A stretch of 45,130 nt of DNA, taken from the NCBI GenBank assembly GCA_900319375.1, contig ONOI01000009.1:1-45130 (forward strand). Reading direction: 5' to 3'. Source of the DNA: an uncultured Bacteroidales bacterium. Lineage in GTDB: Bacteria > Bacteroidota > Bacteroidia > Bacteroidales > UBA932. The notes beneath the pieces are model-generated. The model was not told the DNA's origin and searched no databases. It was given only the letters and a program-made list of their open reading frames with translations. This document shows, piece by piece, positions 1 through 8,316 of this stretch (the stretch's first letter is position 1; each line of letters opens with the position of its first letter). Position numbers and translations under genes: made by a program.

Positions 1-150
1 CAACTGAGCTATCGTGCTCACGGGAACAGCGACCTCGACTCCATAGAAGTAGGTGATGACAGGCAGCAATACCATACCTCCTCCGAATCCGACCGCTCCA
101 GAAAGCAGGCCTGCTAACAAGCCGACCAATATGAGAATCAAGTATGTCAC
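1..150 (-). CDS. TauE/SafE family permease (5' end only)
   Basis: The minus-strand frame from a GTG at 150 runs open to the left edge, giving the first 50 residues. They form a hydrophobic segment with a glycine-rich stretch (AGLLSGAVGFGGGMVLLP), the N-terminal signature of the TauE/SafE (DUF81) permeases, polytopic inner-membrane proteins linked to export or uptake of small anions such as sulfite or sulfoacetate. No ATG lies in frame upstream before a stop, so GTG 150 is the best start, though TTG codons at residues 4 or 8 cannot be excluded. A TAnnTTTG element lies about 75 bases upstream. The substrate cannot be told from this fragment. Confidence 0.8.
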   Translation of the reverse strand, partial: MTYLILILVGLLAGLLSGAVGFGGGMVLLPVITYFYGVEVAVPVSTIAQL

Positions 151-224
151 TTGAAAATCAAATTTATAATATCCTTTTCCGGAACATGTAGTAAGTGTAG
201 TCTTCTTACGATTTATCTAACTCT

Positions 225-232
225 CAAAGGTA
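225..232 (-). promoter_or_regulatory. Bacteroidota -7 element for the TauE/SafE gene
   Basis: TACCTTTG on the minus strand matches the TAnnTTTG consensus of the Bacteroidota housekeeping sigma factor. It would give a leader of roughly 68 bases before GTG 150. No convincing -33 TTG was found. The 241-base gap from 151 to 391 otherwise holds only the preA promoter match. Confidence 0.45.
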
Positions 233-355
233 ATCATTTTCTTCAGACCACCTTTAACTAGATAGATTAATTGTTTGGTGCTGCAGGTGTCTCGGAATTG
301 AAGTGTGCGCTTCGTCCATTCATAACCATAATATGGACTTCACCGACTTATTTAT

Positions 356-363
356 TATTTTTG
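356..363 (+). promoter_or_regulatory. -7 element upstream of preA
   Basis: TATTTTTG fits TAnnTTTG and lies 28 bases before the preA ATG. The -33 box is not obvious. Confidence 0.45.
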
Positions 364-391
364 TTACCACCAACCTTTTTACTACCTAGTC

Positions 392-1843
392 ATGAACAAG
401 ATCCGTCTTATGCAGGAAGCGTCGCGTTGTCTGATATGTGAGAACGCACCCTGCACCAGCGCCTGCAAATCCGGCGATCCGGCCCGTGCCGTGAGGGCCA
501 TTCTTTTCAGGAACGAGGCCAATGCCGGCAACTGGTTTGCGCCCTGTAGCGAGGAAGACCTTATGGCTGCCGAGAAGGCCTGTATCCATTATGACCGTCC
601 CGTCCGCCTGCGCGACCTCGCCCACGCCCTGCCGAATCCGGTATGCGAAGAAGGTCTCCCCTCTTTGGAGATCGACTTCTGCGGGCTGCGCTGCGAGAAT
701 CCGTTTTTCCTGGCTTCATCAGCAATCTGCACCAACTATGATATGGTAGCAGCGGCCCTGAAATCCGGCTGGGCGGGAGTTTACTACAAGACAATCTGCC
801 TGGAAGATATCAACGAAGTCTCCCCGCGTTTCGACGCCGTGAAGCGGGCCGACGGGAGCTTTACCGGCTTCCGCAACATGGAGCAATTATCGGAGAACTC
901 CGCAGTGGAGGATTTCGCCATACTGTCGCGTCTCAAGAAGGATTTTCCGAGCAAGATCATCATAGCCTCAATAATGGGGCAGAACGAGGATGAATGGACC
1001 AGGCTGGCAAAGATGGCCGAGGAGGCAGGAGTCGACGCGGTAGAGCTGAATTTCTCCTGCCCGCAGATGCGCTACGCCGGCATGGGAAGCGACGTTGGCC
1101 AGAATCCGGAACTTGTTACCTACTACACCGCATTCGTCAAGCGCGCCGTCAAGATTCCGGTAATTGCCAAGATGACACCAAATATTGGGTCCATGACCCC
1201 GGTTGCACTGGCCGCGCATTTCGCAGGAGCCGACGGAATCTCCGCCATCAACACCATCAAGTCCGTAACCATGGGCGGCGAGGTCTCCGACCGCAAGATG
1301 ATCTCCGGCTATTCAGGGACGGCAATCAGGCCCATAGCACTGCGCTTTATCCTTGAAATCGCGCAGAATCCCATCCTGAAGGGAGCCCAGCTTTCCGGCA
1401 TCGGCGGGATCTATACATGGCGGGATGCGCTCCAATTTATCCAGCTGGGCTGCCAGAATGTCCAGGTGTGCACCGCCGTGATGGAATATGGATACAGGAT
1501 AGTAGACGACCTGATCCTGGGCCTGAGAACCTATATGGCAGGACGGGGGATCGAAAAACTGGAGGAACTTGTAGGCGAAAGCATATCCAGTTTTATCCTC
1601 CCTTCGGAGGCGGACCGCGATACGGTAGTCTATCCCATCATCGACCGCGACGTATGCATAGGCTGCGGGCGCTGTTATGTTTCTTGCAGGGACGGAGGAC
1701 ACCAGGCCATCGCTTTCAGCGAGGACCGAAAACCCCGCATCCTCGGAGCCAAGTGTGTAGGCTGCCACCTCTGCCGCCTGGTCTGCCCGACTGGAGCGAT
1801 CGGAGTGTCCAAACGGGTAGCAAAGCCTAAACGTTTTCTTTAG
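392..1843 (+). CDS. preA: PreA-type dihydropyrimidine dehydrogenase with extra N-terminal Fe-S domain
   Basis: This 483-residue cytoplasmic flavo-iron-sulfur protein should reduce uracil/thymine to the dihydro form, or run the reverse reaction. Residues 1-75 are a cysteine-rich domain (C13, C16, C21, C25, C52, C64) like the N-terminal Fe-S domain of PreT or mammalian DPD. Residues ~90-400 form the dihydroorotate-dehydrogenase-like FMN barrel, with the family motif NFSCPQM (candidate catalytic Cys 223) followed by GMGSDVGQNPELV. Residues 422-465 hold two CxxCxxCxxxC 4Fe-4S motifs. Standard PreA lacks the N-terminal domain, and the FAD/NAD(P)H domain that follows it in PreT or DPD is absent here, so the electron donor is uncertain. 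The last 17 bases overlap the convergent small membrane gene. Confidence 0.85.
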   Translation: MNKIRLMQEASRCLICENAPCTSACKSGDPARAVRAILFRNEANAGNWFAPCSEEDLMAAEKACIHYDRPVRLRDLAHALPNPVCEEGLPSLEIDFCGLRCENPFFLASSAICTNYDMVAAALKSGWAGVYYKTICLEDINEVSPRFDAVKRADGSFTGFRNMEQLSENSAVEDFAILSRLKKDFPSKIIIASIMGQNEDEWTRLAKMAEEAGVDAVELNFSCPQMRYAGMGSDVGQNPELVTYYTAFVKRAVKIPVIAKMTPNIGSMTPVALAAHFAGADGISAINTIKSVTMGGEVSDRKMISGYSGTAIRPIALRFILEIAQNPILKGAQLSGIGGIYTWRDALQFIQLGCQNVQVCTAVMEYGYRIVDDLILGLRTYMAGRGIEKLEELVGESISSFILPSEADRDTVVYPIIDRDVCIGCGRCYVSCRDGGHQAIAFSEDRKPRILGAKCVGCHLCRLVCPTGAIGVSKRVAKPKRFL

Positions 1844-2039
1844 TGAAGATATATACCGCCACCGTAGGTAGAATAACCAGCAATATCAGCGAGATCTCTA
1901 CCACGGCGTAAGACCCGACATAATCGACCAGTGTCTGGAATTTCAGGATCCCGTCTACAATCAAGACCAGAAAGGCAAACCATAAGACACCGAATATGGC
2001 GGCAAATTTAATTTTTCGTTTCTTCAGTTTCATCTTTTA
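1772..2039. repeat. Copy A of a ~270 bp duplication
   Basis: This segment is near-identical to 2672-2942. It holds the last 23 codons of preA plus the whole convergent 68-residue membrane protein gene. The small-gene part differs at about five bases between copies. The preA-tail part differs at about eight of the first 62 bases, nearly all synonymous. The copies are direct repeats about 900 bp apart with greA between them. Confidence 0.92.
1827..2033 (-). CDS. Small two-TM membrane protein, copy A
   Basis: A 68-residue protein of unknown function. It starts with a basic N-terminus (MKLKKRKIKF), followed by two hydrophobic segments at about residues 10-27 and 45-62 joined by a short polar loop, so it is probably an inner-membrane protein with both ends in the cytoplasm. 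It is 96-97% identical to the copy at 2727-2936, differing by an Ile/Val change and one extra Lys near the C-terminus. Most base differences are synonymous, which supports real coding. It has its own promoter match upstream and converges on preA with a 17-base overlap. Confidence 0.75.
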   Translation of the reverse strand: MKLKKRKIKFAAIFGVLWFAFLVLIVDGILKFQTLVDYVGSYAVVEISLILLVILPTVAVYIFTKENV

Positions 2040-2063
2040 TCTAAGTTCCAATCGAAGGGCTCT

Positions 2064-2071
2064 CAAAATTA
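2064..2071 (-). promoter_or_regulatory. -7 element for small membrane gene copy A
   Basis: TAATTTTG on the minus strand matches TAnnTTTG and ends about 30 bases before the ATG at 2033. It lies in the divergent control region shared with greA. Confidence 0.45.
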
Positions 2072-2094
2072 ATTATTATTCTTCGGAAAATAAG

Positions 2095-2102
2095 TAACTT
2101 TG
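2095..2102 (+). promoter_or_regulatory. -7 element for greA
   Basis: TAACTTTG matches TAnnTTTG and ends four bases before the greA ATG. The transcript would therefore have almost no leader. Confidence 0.45.
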
Positions 2103-2106
2103 AGTT

Positions 2107-2574
2107 ATGGAATACCTGTCTAAACAACGATACGACGAGATTGCGGCTGAATTGAATCACCTCATCAATGAGGTTTATCCTCAGGTGAAGGACAACCTCG
2201 CCGAGACCCGCGCCCAGGGAGATCTGAGCGAGAATGCGGGTTATCGTGAAGCGAGGCGTATTCAGGCGAAAACCATCAGTCGCATCCGTTTCCTTCAGAA
2301 GGTTCTCGAACATTCTCGCATCCTCAACGCAGATGACCTTCCCAAAGATAGGGTTTGCCTTCTGAGCCGGGTCGAATTCACCAATCTCTCTACAAATACC
2401 CGAATGAAGTTTGAGATCGTCAGCCCCCACGAAATGGATCTCGAAGCAGGCAAGATTTCGCTGAAATCCCCGATTGGCGCCGCCTTGATGGGCAAGAAGG
2501 TCGGCGATATAGTCGAAGTAAGGGTCCCTTCCGGAACCCTTAATCTTCGGATTGAAAGCATCACGCTTGATTGA
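2107..2574 (+). CDS. greA: GreA/GreB-family transcription elongation factor
   Basis: At 155 residues this is full length for the family. Gre factors bind RNA polymerase through the secondary channel and trigger cleavage of backtracked transcripts. The N-terminal ~75 residues are the coiled-coil finger carrying the hallmark GDLSENAGYREAR, whose acidic tip (the D and E of DLSEN) positions the catalytic Mg ion. The C-terminal part (~80-155) is the FKBP-like domain with the typical SPIGAALMGKKVGD stretch. The gene sits alone, divergent from small membrane gene copy A, and is bracketed by the two copies of the ~270 bp repeat, so recombination between them could delete it. Confidence 0.93.
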   Translation: MEYLSKQRYDEIAAELNHLINEVYPQVKDNLAETRAQGDLSENAGYREARRIQAKTISRIRFLQKVLEHSRILNADDLPKDRVCLLSRVEFTNLSTNTRMKFEIVSPHEMDLEAGKISLKSPIGAALMGKKVGDIVEVRVPSGTLNLRIESITLD

Positions 2575-2616
2575 GATAACCATCAGCCGGATAAAAGGCA
2601 GGGCAAGGATAATTCG

Positions 2617-2624
2617 TATATTTG
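2617..2624 (+). promoter_or_regulatory. -7 element before a truncated signal-peptide ORF
   Basis: TATATTTG lies just upstream of ATG 2631. The 13-base stretch around it (TATATTTGCTTGT) is identical to that upstream of the GH95 gene at 4586-4598, suggesting the two promoters share ancestry. Confidence 0.4.
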
Positions 2625-2630
2625 CTTGTC

Positions 2631-2702
2631 ATGAAAAGAATATTCTTTCTATCCATAATAAGTCTGATTATTGCCGCTTTGTCTGCCCTACAGGAGCAAT
2701 AG
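2631..2702 (+). pseudogene. Signal-peptide stub of a lost secreted protein
   Basis: ATG 2631 opens a 23-codon ORF starting MKRIFFLSIISLIIAALSA, a textbook signal peptide, which stops soon after entering repeat copy B (start ~2672). It keeps a promoter match but no mature domain. Part of its hydrophobic coding sequence resembles the GH95 gene's signal-peptide region (AATAAG.CTGATTATTG). The simplest reading is that the 5' end of a secreted-protein gene was cut off when copy B was inserted or its flank was deleted. Confidence 0.5.
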
Positions 2703-2749
2703 GAGTGTCCAAACGAGTAGCCAAGCCTAAACGTTTTTTTCTTTTGTGA
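2672..2749 (+). pseudogene. preA 3'-end remnant
   Basis: This reads as CRFVCPTGAIGVSKRVAKP and so on to a TGA at 2749, the last CxxxC half-motif and C-terminus of PreA without the rest of the gene. Compared with the intact preA tail, seven of about eight base changes are synonymous. It therefore evolved as part of a working preA until recently and is not an old duplicate of a fragment. It overlaps the convergent copy B membrane gene. Confidence 0.7.
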
Positions 2750-2936
2750 AGACATATACCGCCACCGTAGGTAGAATAACCAGCAATATCAGCGAGATCT
2801 CTACCACGGCGTAAGACCCGACATAGTCGACCAGTGTCTGGAATTTCAGGATTCCGTCTACAATCAAGACAAGAAAGGCAAACCATAAGACACCGAATAT
2901 GGCAGCAAATTTAATTTTTCGTTTCTTCAGTTTCAT
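2727..2936 (-). CDS. Small two-TM membrane protein, copy B
   Basis: A 69-residue near-twin of the copy A protein at 1827-2033: same basic N-terminus, same two hydrophobic segments, with a slightly longer C-terminus (TKEKNV instead of TKENV). It starts ten bases after the guaA stop codon on the same strand, so it is probably cotranscribed with guaA, whereas copy A has its own promoter. The function is unknown. The mostly synonymous differences between copies suggest both are, or were recently, under selection. Confidence 0.75.
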   Translation of the reverse strand: MKLKKRKIKFAAIFGVLWFAFLVLIVDGILKFQTLVDYVGSYAVVEISLILLVILPTVAVYVFTKEKNV

Positions 2937-2946
2937 CTTTTAATCA

Positions 2947-4524
2947 TTATTCCCACTCAATAGTTGCCGGGGGCTTGGAAGAGATGTCGTAGACCACGCG
3001 GTTCACGCCACGGACCTTGCGGATTATTTCATTGGAAACATCTCGGAGGAAATCGTAAGGGAGCGGGAACCAGTCGGCAGTCATGGCATCGGTTGATACT
3101 ACGGCGCGCAGAGCAACCGGATTCTGATAGGTGCGCTCATCTCCCATCACGCCGACACTCCTTACGGGGAGGAGGATTACGCCGGCCTGCCAGATGGCGT
3201 CGTAGAGATTTGCGGCCATTATACGAGGATCCGAAGCGGACGGGAAACCCATTCCGGTACAGTCGTAACTTCTGAGGCTCCTGATAAAGATGTCATCTGC
3301 CTCCCGCAGTACAGAGAGCTTTTCTTCTGTCACCTCCCCTATGATGCGGACGGCCAGGGACGGTCCGGGGAAAGGGTGGCGGTTTATCAACTCATCTTTA
3401 ATCCCCAGGGCATGGCCTACACGCCGCACCTCATCTTTGAAGAGCATCCGGAGCGGCTCGACCACCTTGAGGCTCATTTTCTCCGGCAATCCGCCTACGT
3501 TGTGATGACTCTTAATCTTTGAGGCTATACCGGGAACGCCTGCACTCTCTATGACGTCAGGGTATATTGTACCCTGGGCAAGGTAGCGGACACCATCTAT
3601 TTGTGAGGCATACTTCTCAAAGGTATCAATGAAAACCCTACCGATAGCCTTGCGCTTATCTTCCGGATCTGAGAGGCCCTTAAGCGCTCCGAGGAAATCA
3701 TCGGACGCATCTGCCCCTATTACATTCAGGCCCATATCGTTGTAAGATGCCAGGACATCGCGGAACTCGTTCTTGCGGAGGAGGCCGTTATTTACAAACA
3801 CGCATGTAAGGTTGTGGCCGATGGCCTTGTTCAGGAGAACCGCCGCTACGGTCGAGTCAACTCCTCCGGAAAGACCCAGGATTGCCTTGTCATTGCCAAT
3901 TTCCCTTTTAAGGGCTTCTACCGTTGTTTCAATAAAGGAATCCGGAGTCCAATCACCCTTGCAGCCACAGATGCCGAAAGCGAAGTTAGAAAGCATTCTG
4001 GTTCCCTCTTCCGTATGATACACTTCCGGGTGGAACTGCACTGCGAAGGTGGGCTCGCCATCGAACTGGTAAGCTGCATTTTCGACATCTTCGGTCGAAG
4101 CGATTGCATATGCGCCATCAGGGAGCGAAGATATAGTGTCTCCGTGGGACATCCACACCTGGGTCGTACGGTTCACGCCTTCCAGAAGGGGCGAATCCCG
4201 AAGGACCCTGAGGACAGCACGTCCATACTCTCTGGTGTCCGAGGCCTCGACCGCCCCTCCGCCTTTCCACGCAAGATACTGCGCTCCGTAACAAATACCC
4301 AGAAGAGGGTATTTCCCGCGAATCGCACTCAAATCCACCTGGGGAGCATTGGCATCCCTGACCGAGCAGGGGCTGCCGGAAAGGATTACCCCCTTGACTG
4401 TATTGTCGAGGGACGGTATCTTATTGTACGGGTATATCTCGCAAAAGACACTCAACTCTCTCAAGCGACGGCCGATGAGTTGAGTGACTTGTGAGCCAAA
4501 GTCCAGTATGAGAATCTTGTCCAT
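2947..4524 (-). CDS. guaA: GMP synthase (glutamine-hydrolysing)
   Basis: Converts XMP, ATP and glutamine to GMP, the last step of de novo GMP synthesis, in the cytoplasm. The 525-residue length is normal. Residues 1-195 are the class I glutamine amidotransferase with nucleophile C78 (GICYGAQ) and the H165/E167 pair (QFHPEV). The ATP-pyrophosphatase P-loop SGGVDS is at about 219-224. The C-terminal dimerisation domain has [15 protein letters not shown] and ends KPPATIEWE. The frame extends upstream to a TTG at 4533, but ATG 4524 ([12 protein letters not shown]) matches the family start. A -7 element lies upstream and the small membrane gene copy B follows. Confidence 0.97.
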   Translation of the reverse strand: MDKILILDFGSQVTQLIGRRLRELSVFCEIYPYNKIPSLDNTVKGVILSGSPCSVRDANAPQVDLSAIRGKYPLLGICYGAQYLAWKGGGAVEASDTREYGRAVLRVLRDSPLLEGVNRTTQVWMSHGDTISSLPDGAYAIASTEDVENAAYQFDGEPTFAVQFHPEVYHTEEGTRMLSNFAFGICGCKGDWTPDSFIETTVEALKREIGNDKAILGLSGGVDSTVAAVLLNKAIGHNLTCVFVNNGLLRKNEFRDVLASYNDMGLNVIGADASDDFLGALKGLSDPEDKRKAIGRVFIDTFEKYASQIDGVRYLAQGTIYPDVIESAGVPGIASKIKSHHNVGGLPEKMSLKVVEPLRMLFKDEVRRVGHALGIKDELINRHPFPGPSLAVRIIGEVTEEKLSVLREADDIFIRSLRSYDCTGMGFPSASDPRIMAANLYDAIWQAGVILLPVRSVGVMGDERTYQNPVALRAVVSTDAMTADWFPLPYDFLRDVSNEIIRKVRGVNRVVYDISSKPPATIEWE

Positions 4525-4546
4525 AATCTGCAACGTCAGTGCAGAT

Positions 4547-4554
4547 CAAAGATA
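4547..4554 (-). promoter_or_regulatory. -7 element for guaA
   Basis: TATCTTTG on the minus strand is an exact TAnnTTTG match, ending 22 bases before ATG 4524. Confidence 0.5.
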
Positions 4555-4585
4555 ATCATTATCCTTTAGAGTCCTAGTTAATTTG

Positions 4586-4593
4586 TATATTTG
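4586..4593 (+). promoter_or_regulatory. -7 element for the GH95 gene
   Basis: TATATTTG lies 27 bases before GTG 4621. It overlaps a TTG at 4591 that would extend the GH95 frame, which argues that TTG 4591 is not the start codon. Confidence 0.5.
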
Positions 4594-4620
4594 CTTGTAT
4601 TAAGAAACACTTCGACAACG

Positions 4621-6957
4621 GTGAAGAAACACTTCCTGCTTCTAATAAGCCTGATTATTGTCTCTTGCTGCCAGAATGTAAATAAGGACGCAGGCGATAA
4701 GAATCCACTGACCCTGCACTACGACCGCCCGGCAGCTTTCTTTGAAGAAGCGCTTCCGATAGGCAACGGGCGCCTCGGAGCCATGATCTACGGCGATCCG
4801 CAGGAAGAACGCATCTCCCTTAACGACATTACCCTGTGGACCGGAGAACCAGACCGGGGAATGGATCATCCCGATGTCTCAGGCCGGGACTATAAAGGCG
4901 CAGTTCAGGCTGTACGGGAAGCGCTCGACGCAGAAGACTACCGCCTGGCGGAAGAACGGCAGAAACGCCTCCAGGGCCATCACAGCGAGATTTACCAACC
5001 GCTCGGGACCCTGATAATTAATCATGACGACTTCGGCCCCATAGCCGACTATCGGCGCGAGCTGAACATCTCCGATGCTATCGCGAGCGTCTGCTACATG
5101 CGCGATGGCCAGCCCTATACTGCCACCTACCTTGCCTCTGCCCCCGACTCCGTCATAGTCGTCCGCTTACGGTATAAGCCCGGCCTGAAGGCGGTCATCC
5201 GCTTCGAAAGCCCTCAGCCTGGCCAGACGGCCCAGGACTTAACCACCCTCCGCTACGACGGCTATGTCGCCTACCACGCCTATCCTGGCCACTACCGCAG
5301 CGGCTCCCAGCAATTTCTTTACGACCCGCAGCGCGGCATCCATTTCCGAACAATCGTCCATGGCGAAGCGCCCTCTGGCGGCACCATCACCGCCCAAGCA
5401 GACGGCCTGCATATCGAAGGCTGCCCGGAACTCATTCTGTATATCCTGAATTCCACCAGCTTCGCCGGCTTCGATCGCGACCCCGCCTCGCAGGGACTTC
5501 CCTACCGGGAGCTGGCAGAGGCAAATCTCAGCCGCATCAAAGACTATCCGACTGTCTTGAAGCGCCATCAAACCGACTACCACCGCCTGTTCGACCGGGT
5601 ATCCCTTGACCTTGGTGCGACCCCGGACAGCGTCCGTTCCCTGCCTACCGACGTGCAGCTGAAACGCTATACGGACCTGGGGGAAGCCAATCCCGAACTC
5701 GAAGCCCTCTATTGCCAGTATGGCCGCTACTTGCTTATCGCCTCGTCCCGAACCCCGGGCGCGCCGGCGAACCTGCAGGGTCTCTGGAACGAGAGCATGG
5801 ACCCGCCGTGGAGCTCGAACTATACGACCAACATCAACCTCCAGGAAAATTACTGGGCCGCCGAGGTAGGCGCGCTGCCGGAATTACACGAGGTGCTGCT
5901 CGCCTTCATCCGCAACCTCGCGGTGAGAGGGCGCGAAACGGCGGCCGGCTTCTATGGGGCCGAAAGGGGCTGGAACCTCGGTTCGAAGAGCGACATCTGG
6001 GCCATGACTCAGCCGGTCGGGCTGGGAGTCGGAGAGCCCTGCTGGTCGAACTGGACCATGGGCGGGGCCTGGCTCGCCACCCACCTCTGGGAACACTACC
6101 TCTTCACCCGCGACAGGGCAGCGCTTGAACGCGATTATCCTGCCCTTCGAGGAGCGGCGGAATTCTGCCTCGACTGGCTGGTAGAAAAAGACGGAGAGCT
6201 CATCACTTCCCCCGGGACCTCGCCGGAAAACCTGTATATAACCCCGGACGGCTTTTTCGGCGCCACTCTTTACGGCGGGACGGCCGACCTGGCGATGGTA
6301 AGGGAGTGCGTAGGGGATGCGCTTGCTGCGGCCAGGGAACTGAACGTAGACCCGGAATTCGTTGCGGAGGCAGAAGATAAGCTCTCACGGCTTCGCGGCT
6401 ACCAGGTCGCGGACGACGGCTCGCTGATGGAATGGTATCGGCGCGATTTCCGCGACTGCGACCCCCGCCACCGCCACCAATCCCACCTGTTCGGCGTCTA
6501 TCCCGGCCATCAGATCGTCAGTGGACCGTATGCCGACGCCGCGCTGAAGACGCTCGAAATCAAGGGTTTCGAGACCACGGGCTGGAGCTGCGGCTGGCGA
6601 ATCAACCTGTATGCCCGCCTTGGGCGCCCGGACCTCGCGTACAAGATGTACCGCCGCCTGCTGCGTTACGTTTCACCTGACGGCTACTCGGGCCCCGATG
6701 CGCGCAGGGGCGGGGGTACCTACCCGAATCTGATGGATGCCCATCCGCCGTTCCAGATCGACGGCAACTTCGGCGGCTGCGCGGGCGTGTTCGAGATGCT
6801 GCTCCAGAGCGCCCCTAACGGGACCGTCACACCGCTGCCCGCCCTTCCGGAAGCATGGCCAAACGGCTCGGTCCACGGACTGCGCACCCGCGCCGGCACG
6901 ACCATCGATATGGAATGGTCGAACGGCAAGCTGACCCGTTTCAGGTCGGCGAAATGA
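4621..6957 (+). CDS. GH95 family alpha-L-fucosidase (lipoprotein)
   Basis: A 778-residue enzyme expected to release alpha-linked fucose (or related sugars; some GH95 members are galactosidases) by inversion. GTG 4621 gives a proper signal peptide with lipobox (LIIVSC, Cys ~16), so it is probably a periplasmic or surface lipoprotein. The N-terminal beta-sandwich starts with [15 protein letters not shown]. The (alpha/alpha)6 catalytic domain holds the [11 protein letters not shown] block (Asn pair ~404/406), MEWYRRDF (Glu ~604, aligned with the catalytic acid of Bifidobacterium AfcA) and [12 protein letters not shown] with its conserved Asp. All key residues are present. The gene is divergent from guaA and not linked to a SusC/D pair. 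Confidence 0.92.
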   Translation: MKKHFLLLISLIIVSCCQNVNKDAGDKNPLTLHYDRPAAFFEEALPIGNGRLGAMIYGDPQEERISLNDITLWTGEPDRGMDHPDVSGRDYKGAVQAVREALDAEDYRLAEERQKRLQGHHSEIYQPLGTLIINHDDFGPIADYRRELNISDAIASVCYMRDGQPYTATYLASAPDSVIVVRLRYKPGLKAVIRFESPQPGQTAQDLTTLRYDGYVAYHAYPGHYRSGSQQFLYDPQRGIHFRTIVHGEAPSGGTITAQADGLHIEGCPELILYILNSTSFAGFDRDPASQGLPYRELAEANLSRIKDYPTVLKRHQTDYHRLFDRVSLDLGATPDSVRSLPTDVQLKRYTDLGEANPELEALYCQYGRYLLIASSRTPGAPANLQGLWNESMDPPWSSNYTTNINLQENYWAAEVGALPELHEVLLAFIRNLAVRGRETAAGFYGAERGWNLGSKSDIWAMTQPVGLGVGEPCWSNWTMGGAWLATHLWEHYLFTRDRAALERDYPALRGAAEFCLDWLVEKDGELITSPGTSPENLYITPDGFFGATLYGGTADLAMVRECVGDALAAARELNVDPEFVAEAEDKLSRLRGYQVADDGSLMEWYRRDFRDCDPRHRHQSHLFGVYPGHQIVSGPYADAALKTLEIKGFETTGWSCGWRINLYARLGRPDLAYKMYRRLLRYVSPDGYSGPDARRGGGTYPNLMDAHPPFQIDGNFGGCAGVFEMLLQSAPNGTVTPLPALPEAWPNGSVHGLRTRAGTTIDMEWSNGKLTRFRSAK

Positions 6958-6961
6958 CTCC

Positions 6962-7609
6962 CTAGAATAAATATGCCACCCCCAGACGCAGGTTCGGGCC
7001 GTCTTTGGTGGTGATTTCCTTGACGCTTGAGTAGCGGTCCCACATACCGAAATCTACAGAGCCCCTCAGGCGAAGATGCAGAGACTTGAGAAGGATATCC
7101 GCCCCGACCGTAAGGTAGGAATACTGACGCAGATAGTGAGTGTCTTCATCGTAGTTGTCCAGAGTCTCTTTCTGGTTGGTGATGGGATTGGTCCAATCGG
7201 TCTTCGAGCTTAAGCCCCAGGAAAAACCGGGACCGAAGAATGGCTGCAGCGAGAGCGTTTCCGAAGCGTTAATAGGGACATTGATAGCCATGGCGAAACC
7301 AATATAGTTCTCGCGCGCGACGGCATCGGAAGAGCCGGCATCGTCGGAAAGGGCCCAATGATCGAACAGGAGGTCCATGGTATATCCGAGCCCCCCAAGT
7401 CCAAGGTCGTTGTGAAAACCGAGATTGAGGTAAAAACCGGGACCTGAAGAGGTGGATGTAGTAGTAGTGCCCATCATAGTGGTGGAGCCTTTCTGCTTGG
7501 CCATAATAATACCGCCTCCGACGTCCAGGCCGAGGCCGGACTCGTTTTGTGCGAAAACTGAAATGCCCGCAGCGAGGGCGATCACAACAAATAACAGTAG
7601 TTTTTTCAT
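6962..7609 (-). CDS. Outer-membrane beta-barrel protein
   Basis: 215 residues from ATG 7609. The upstream extension of the frame overlaps the neighbouring gene and lacks signal features. It has a clear signal peptide (MKKLLLFVVIALAAGISVFA) followed by alternating amphipathic strands and glycine turns, and ends in a barrel-like final strand LRLGVAYLF with a terminal aromatic residue. This fits a small 8-10-stranded OMP of unknown ligand. It is the third gene of an operon with 7614-8315 and 8317-8886, after a four-base gap. Confidence 0.75.
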   Translation of the reverse strand: MKKLLLFVVIALAAGISVFAQNESGLGLDVGGGIIMAKQKGSTTMMGTTTTSTSSGPGFYLNLGFHNDLGLGGLGYTMDLLFDHWALSDDAGSSDAVARENYIGFAMAINVPINASETLSLQPFFGPGFSWGLSSKTDWTNPITNQKETLDNYDEDTHYLRQYSYLTVGADILLKSLHLRLRGSVDFGMWDRYSSVKEITTKDGPNLRLGVAYLF

Positions 7610-7613
7610 AATA

Positions 7614-8315
7614 TTAACGGAAACTGTAACGGAGGGCCACCTGGACATCGGTATGTCTGACATGGCTGCCGTCTTTTTTATAATCTTCTGCCTGAATATC
7701 GCCCATGCCGAAAGAAACACGGAGCCCGGCAGACACCTTCCTCAAGGTAAAGCCCCAGCCGAGGGCAAGGGCGAAATGGTTCTTTTTGAGATGGTCCGTG
7801 TCGTCCGAGTCGACTACGGTCTTGGTATCTGAGCCGTTTACGGTAGTTATAGTCTCGACGTGGGTATTCACCCTGCCGGCAAGAAAACCGAACTGCGGTC
7901 CAGCCTCAACATACAGGGCATCACGGACGAAAGTAAATTTCGCGAGAACCGGGATGTGGATATACGAAATCGGGTATTCTGTCTTGGTATCAGTAAAGAC
8001 ATGGATGGGCATGAAACCGGTATCCTCTATATGTACGCTCTTTACCCGATCGTTGATGCCTGTCCTCTCATAATCTACTTCAGCCGTCACGAGGAGATGT
8101 TTCATAACCGGAAGTTCGGCGAAAGCGCCTATCGTAAACTGTCCTCCAGTCATATTGGACTCCATCTTCTTGTTTGCTTCGTCGTCAAAAGAAGTGTCCA
8201 CCGATCCTATTCCGACACCTGCGCGCAGGCCGTATTTCAACGCGCTGAAATCCAGTTGGGCAAACGCGGGAGCCGCGACAAGCAGCGCCGCCAGAGCAAA
8301 TAACACCCTTTTCAT
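7614..8315 (-). CDS. Outer-membrane beta-barrel protein (OMP_b-brl-like)
   Basis: 233 residues from ATG 8315 with signal peptide MKRVLFALAALLVAAPAFA. The mature part opens with KYGLRAGVGIGSVD and contains paired strands (FTIGAFAELPV, LLVTAEVDYERTG, VEAGPQFGFLAG, SAGLRVSFGMGDI) typical of the porin-like outer-membrane barrel family of Bacteroidota, ending VQVALRYSFR. Its ligand or role is unknown. It is separated from the lipoprotein gene by one base and from the next barrel gene by four, so the three are almost certainly one transcript. It lies opposite a two-component system that may control it. Confidence 0.75.
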   Translation of the reverse strand: MKRVLFALAALLVAAPAFAQLDFSALKYGLRAGVGIGSVDTSFDDEANKKMESNMTGGQFTIGAFAELPVMKHLLVTAEVDYERTGINDRVKSVHIEDTGFMPIHVFTDTKTEYPISYIHIPVLAKFTFVRDALYVEAGPQFGFLAGRVNTHVETITTVNGSDTKTVVDSDDTDHLKKNHFALALGWGFTLRKVSAGLRVSFGMGDIQAEDYKKDGSHVRHTDVQVALRYSFR

Positions 8316-8316
8316 A

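Larger units (their letters stand above)
2672..2942. repeat. Copy B of the ~270 bp duplication
   Basis: This is the second copy of 1772-2039, with a few small indels near the shared stop codons (longer T tract at 2731-2745). It begins abruptly at TGCCGC inside the preA frame and ends at CATCTTTTA upstream of the small gene. It lies directly downstream of guaA, with its small gene on the same strand as guaA. Confidence 0.92.

Noticed and set aside
220..260. Possible terminator hairpin using AAAGGT and ACCTTT
   Set aside because: Short AT-rich stem, 18-base loop and no T tract; the AAAGGT part is better explained as a minus-strand -7 element.
4591..4620. TTG start ten codons upstream for the GH95 gene
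   Set aside because: The TTG is inside the -7 element TATATTTG, and only GTG 4621 places the signal peptide at the N-terminus.
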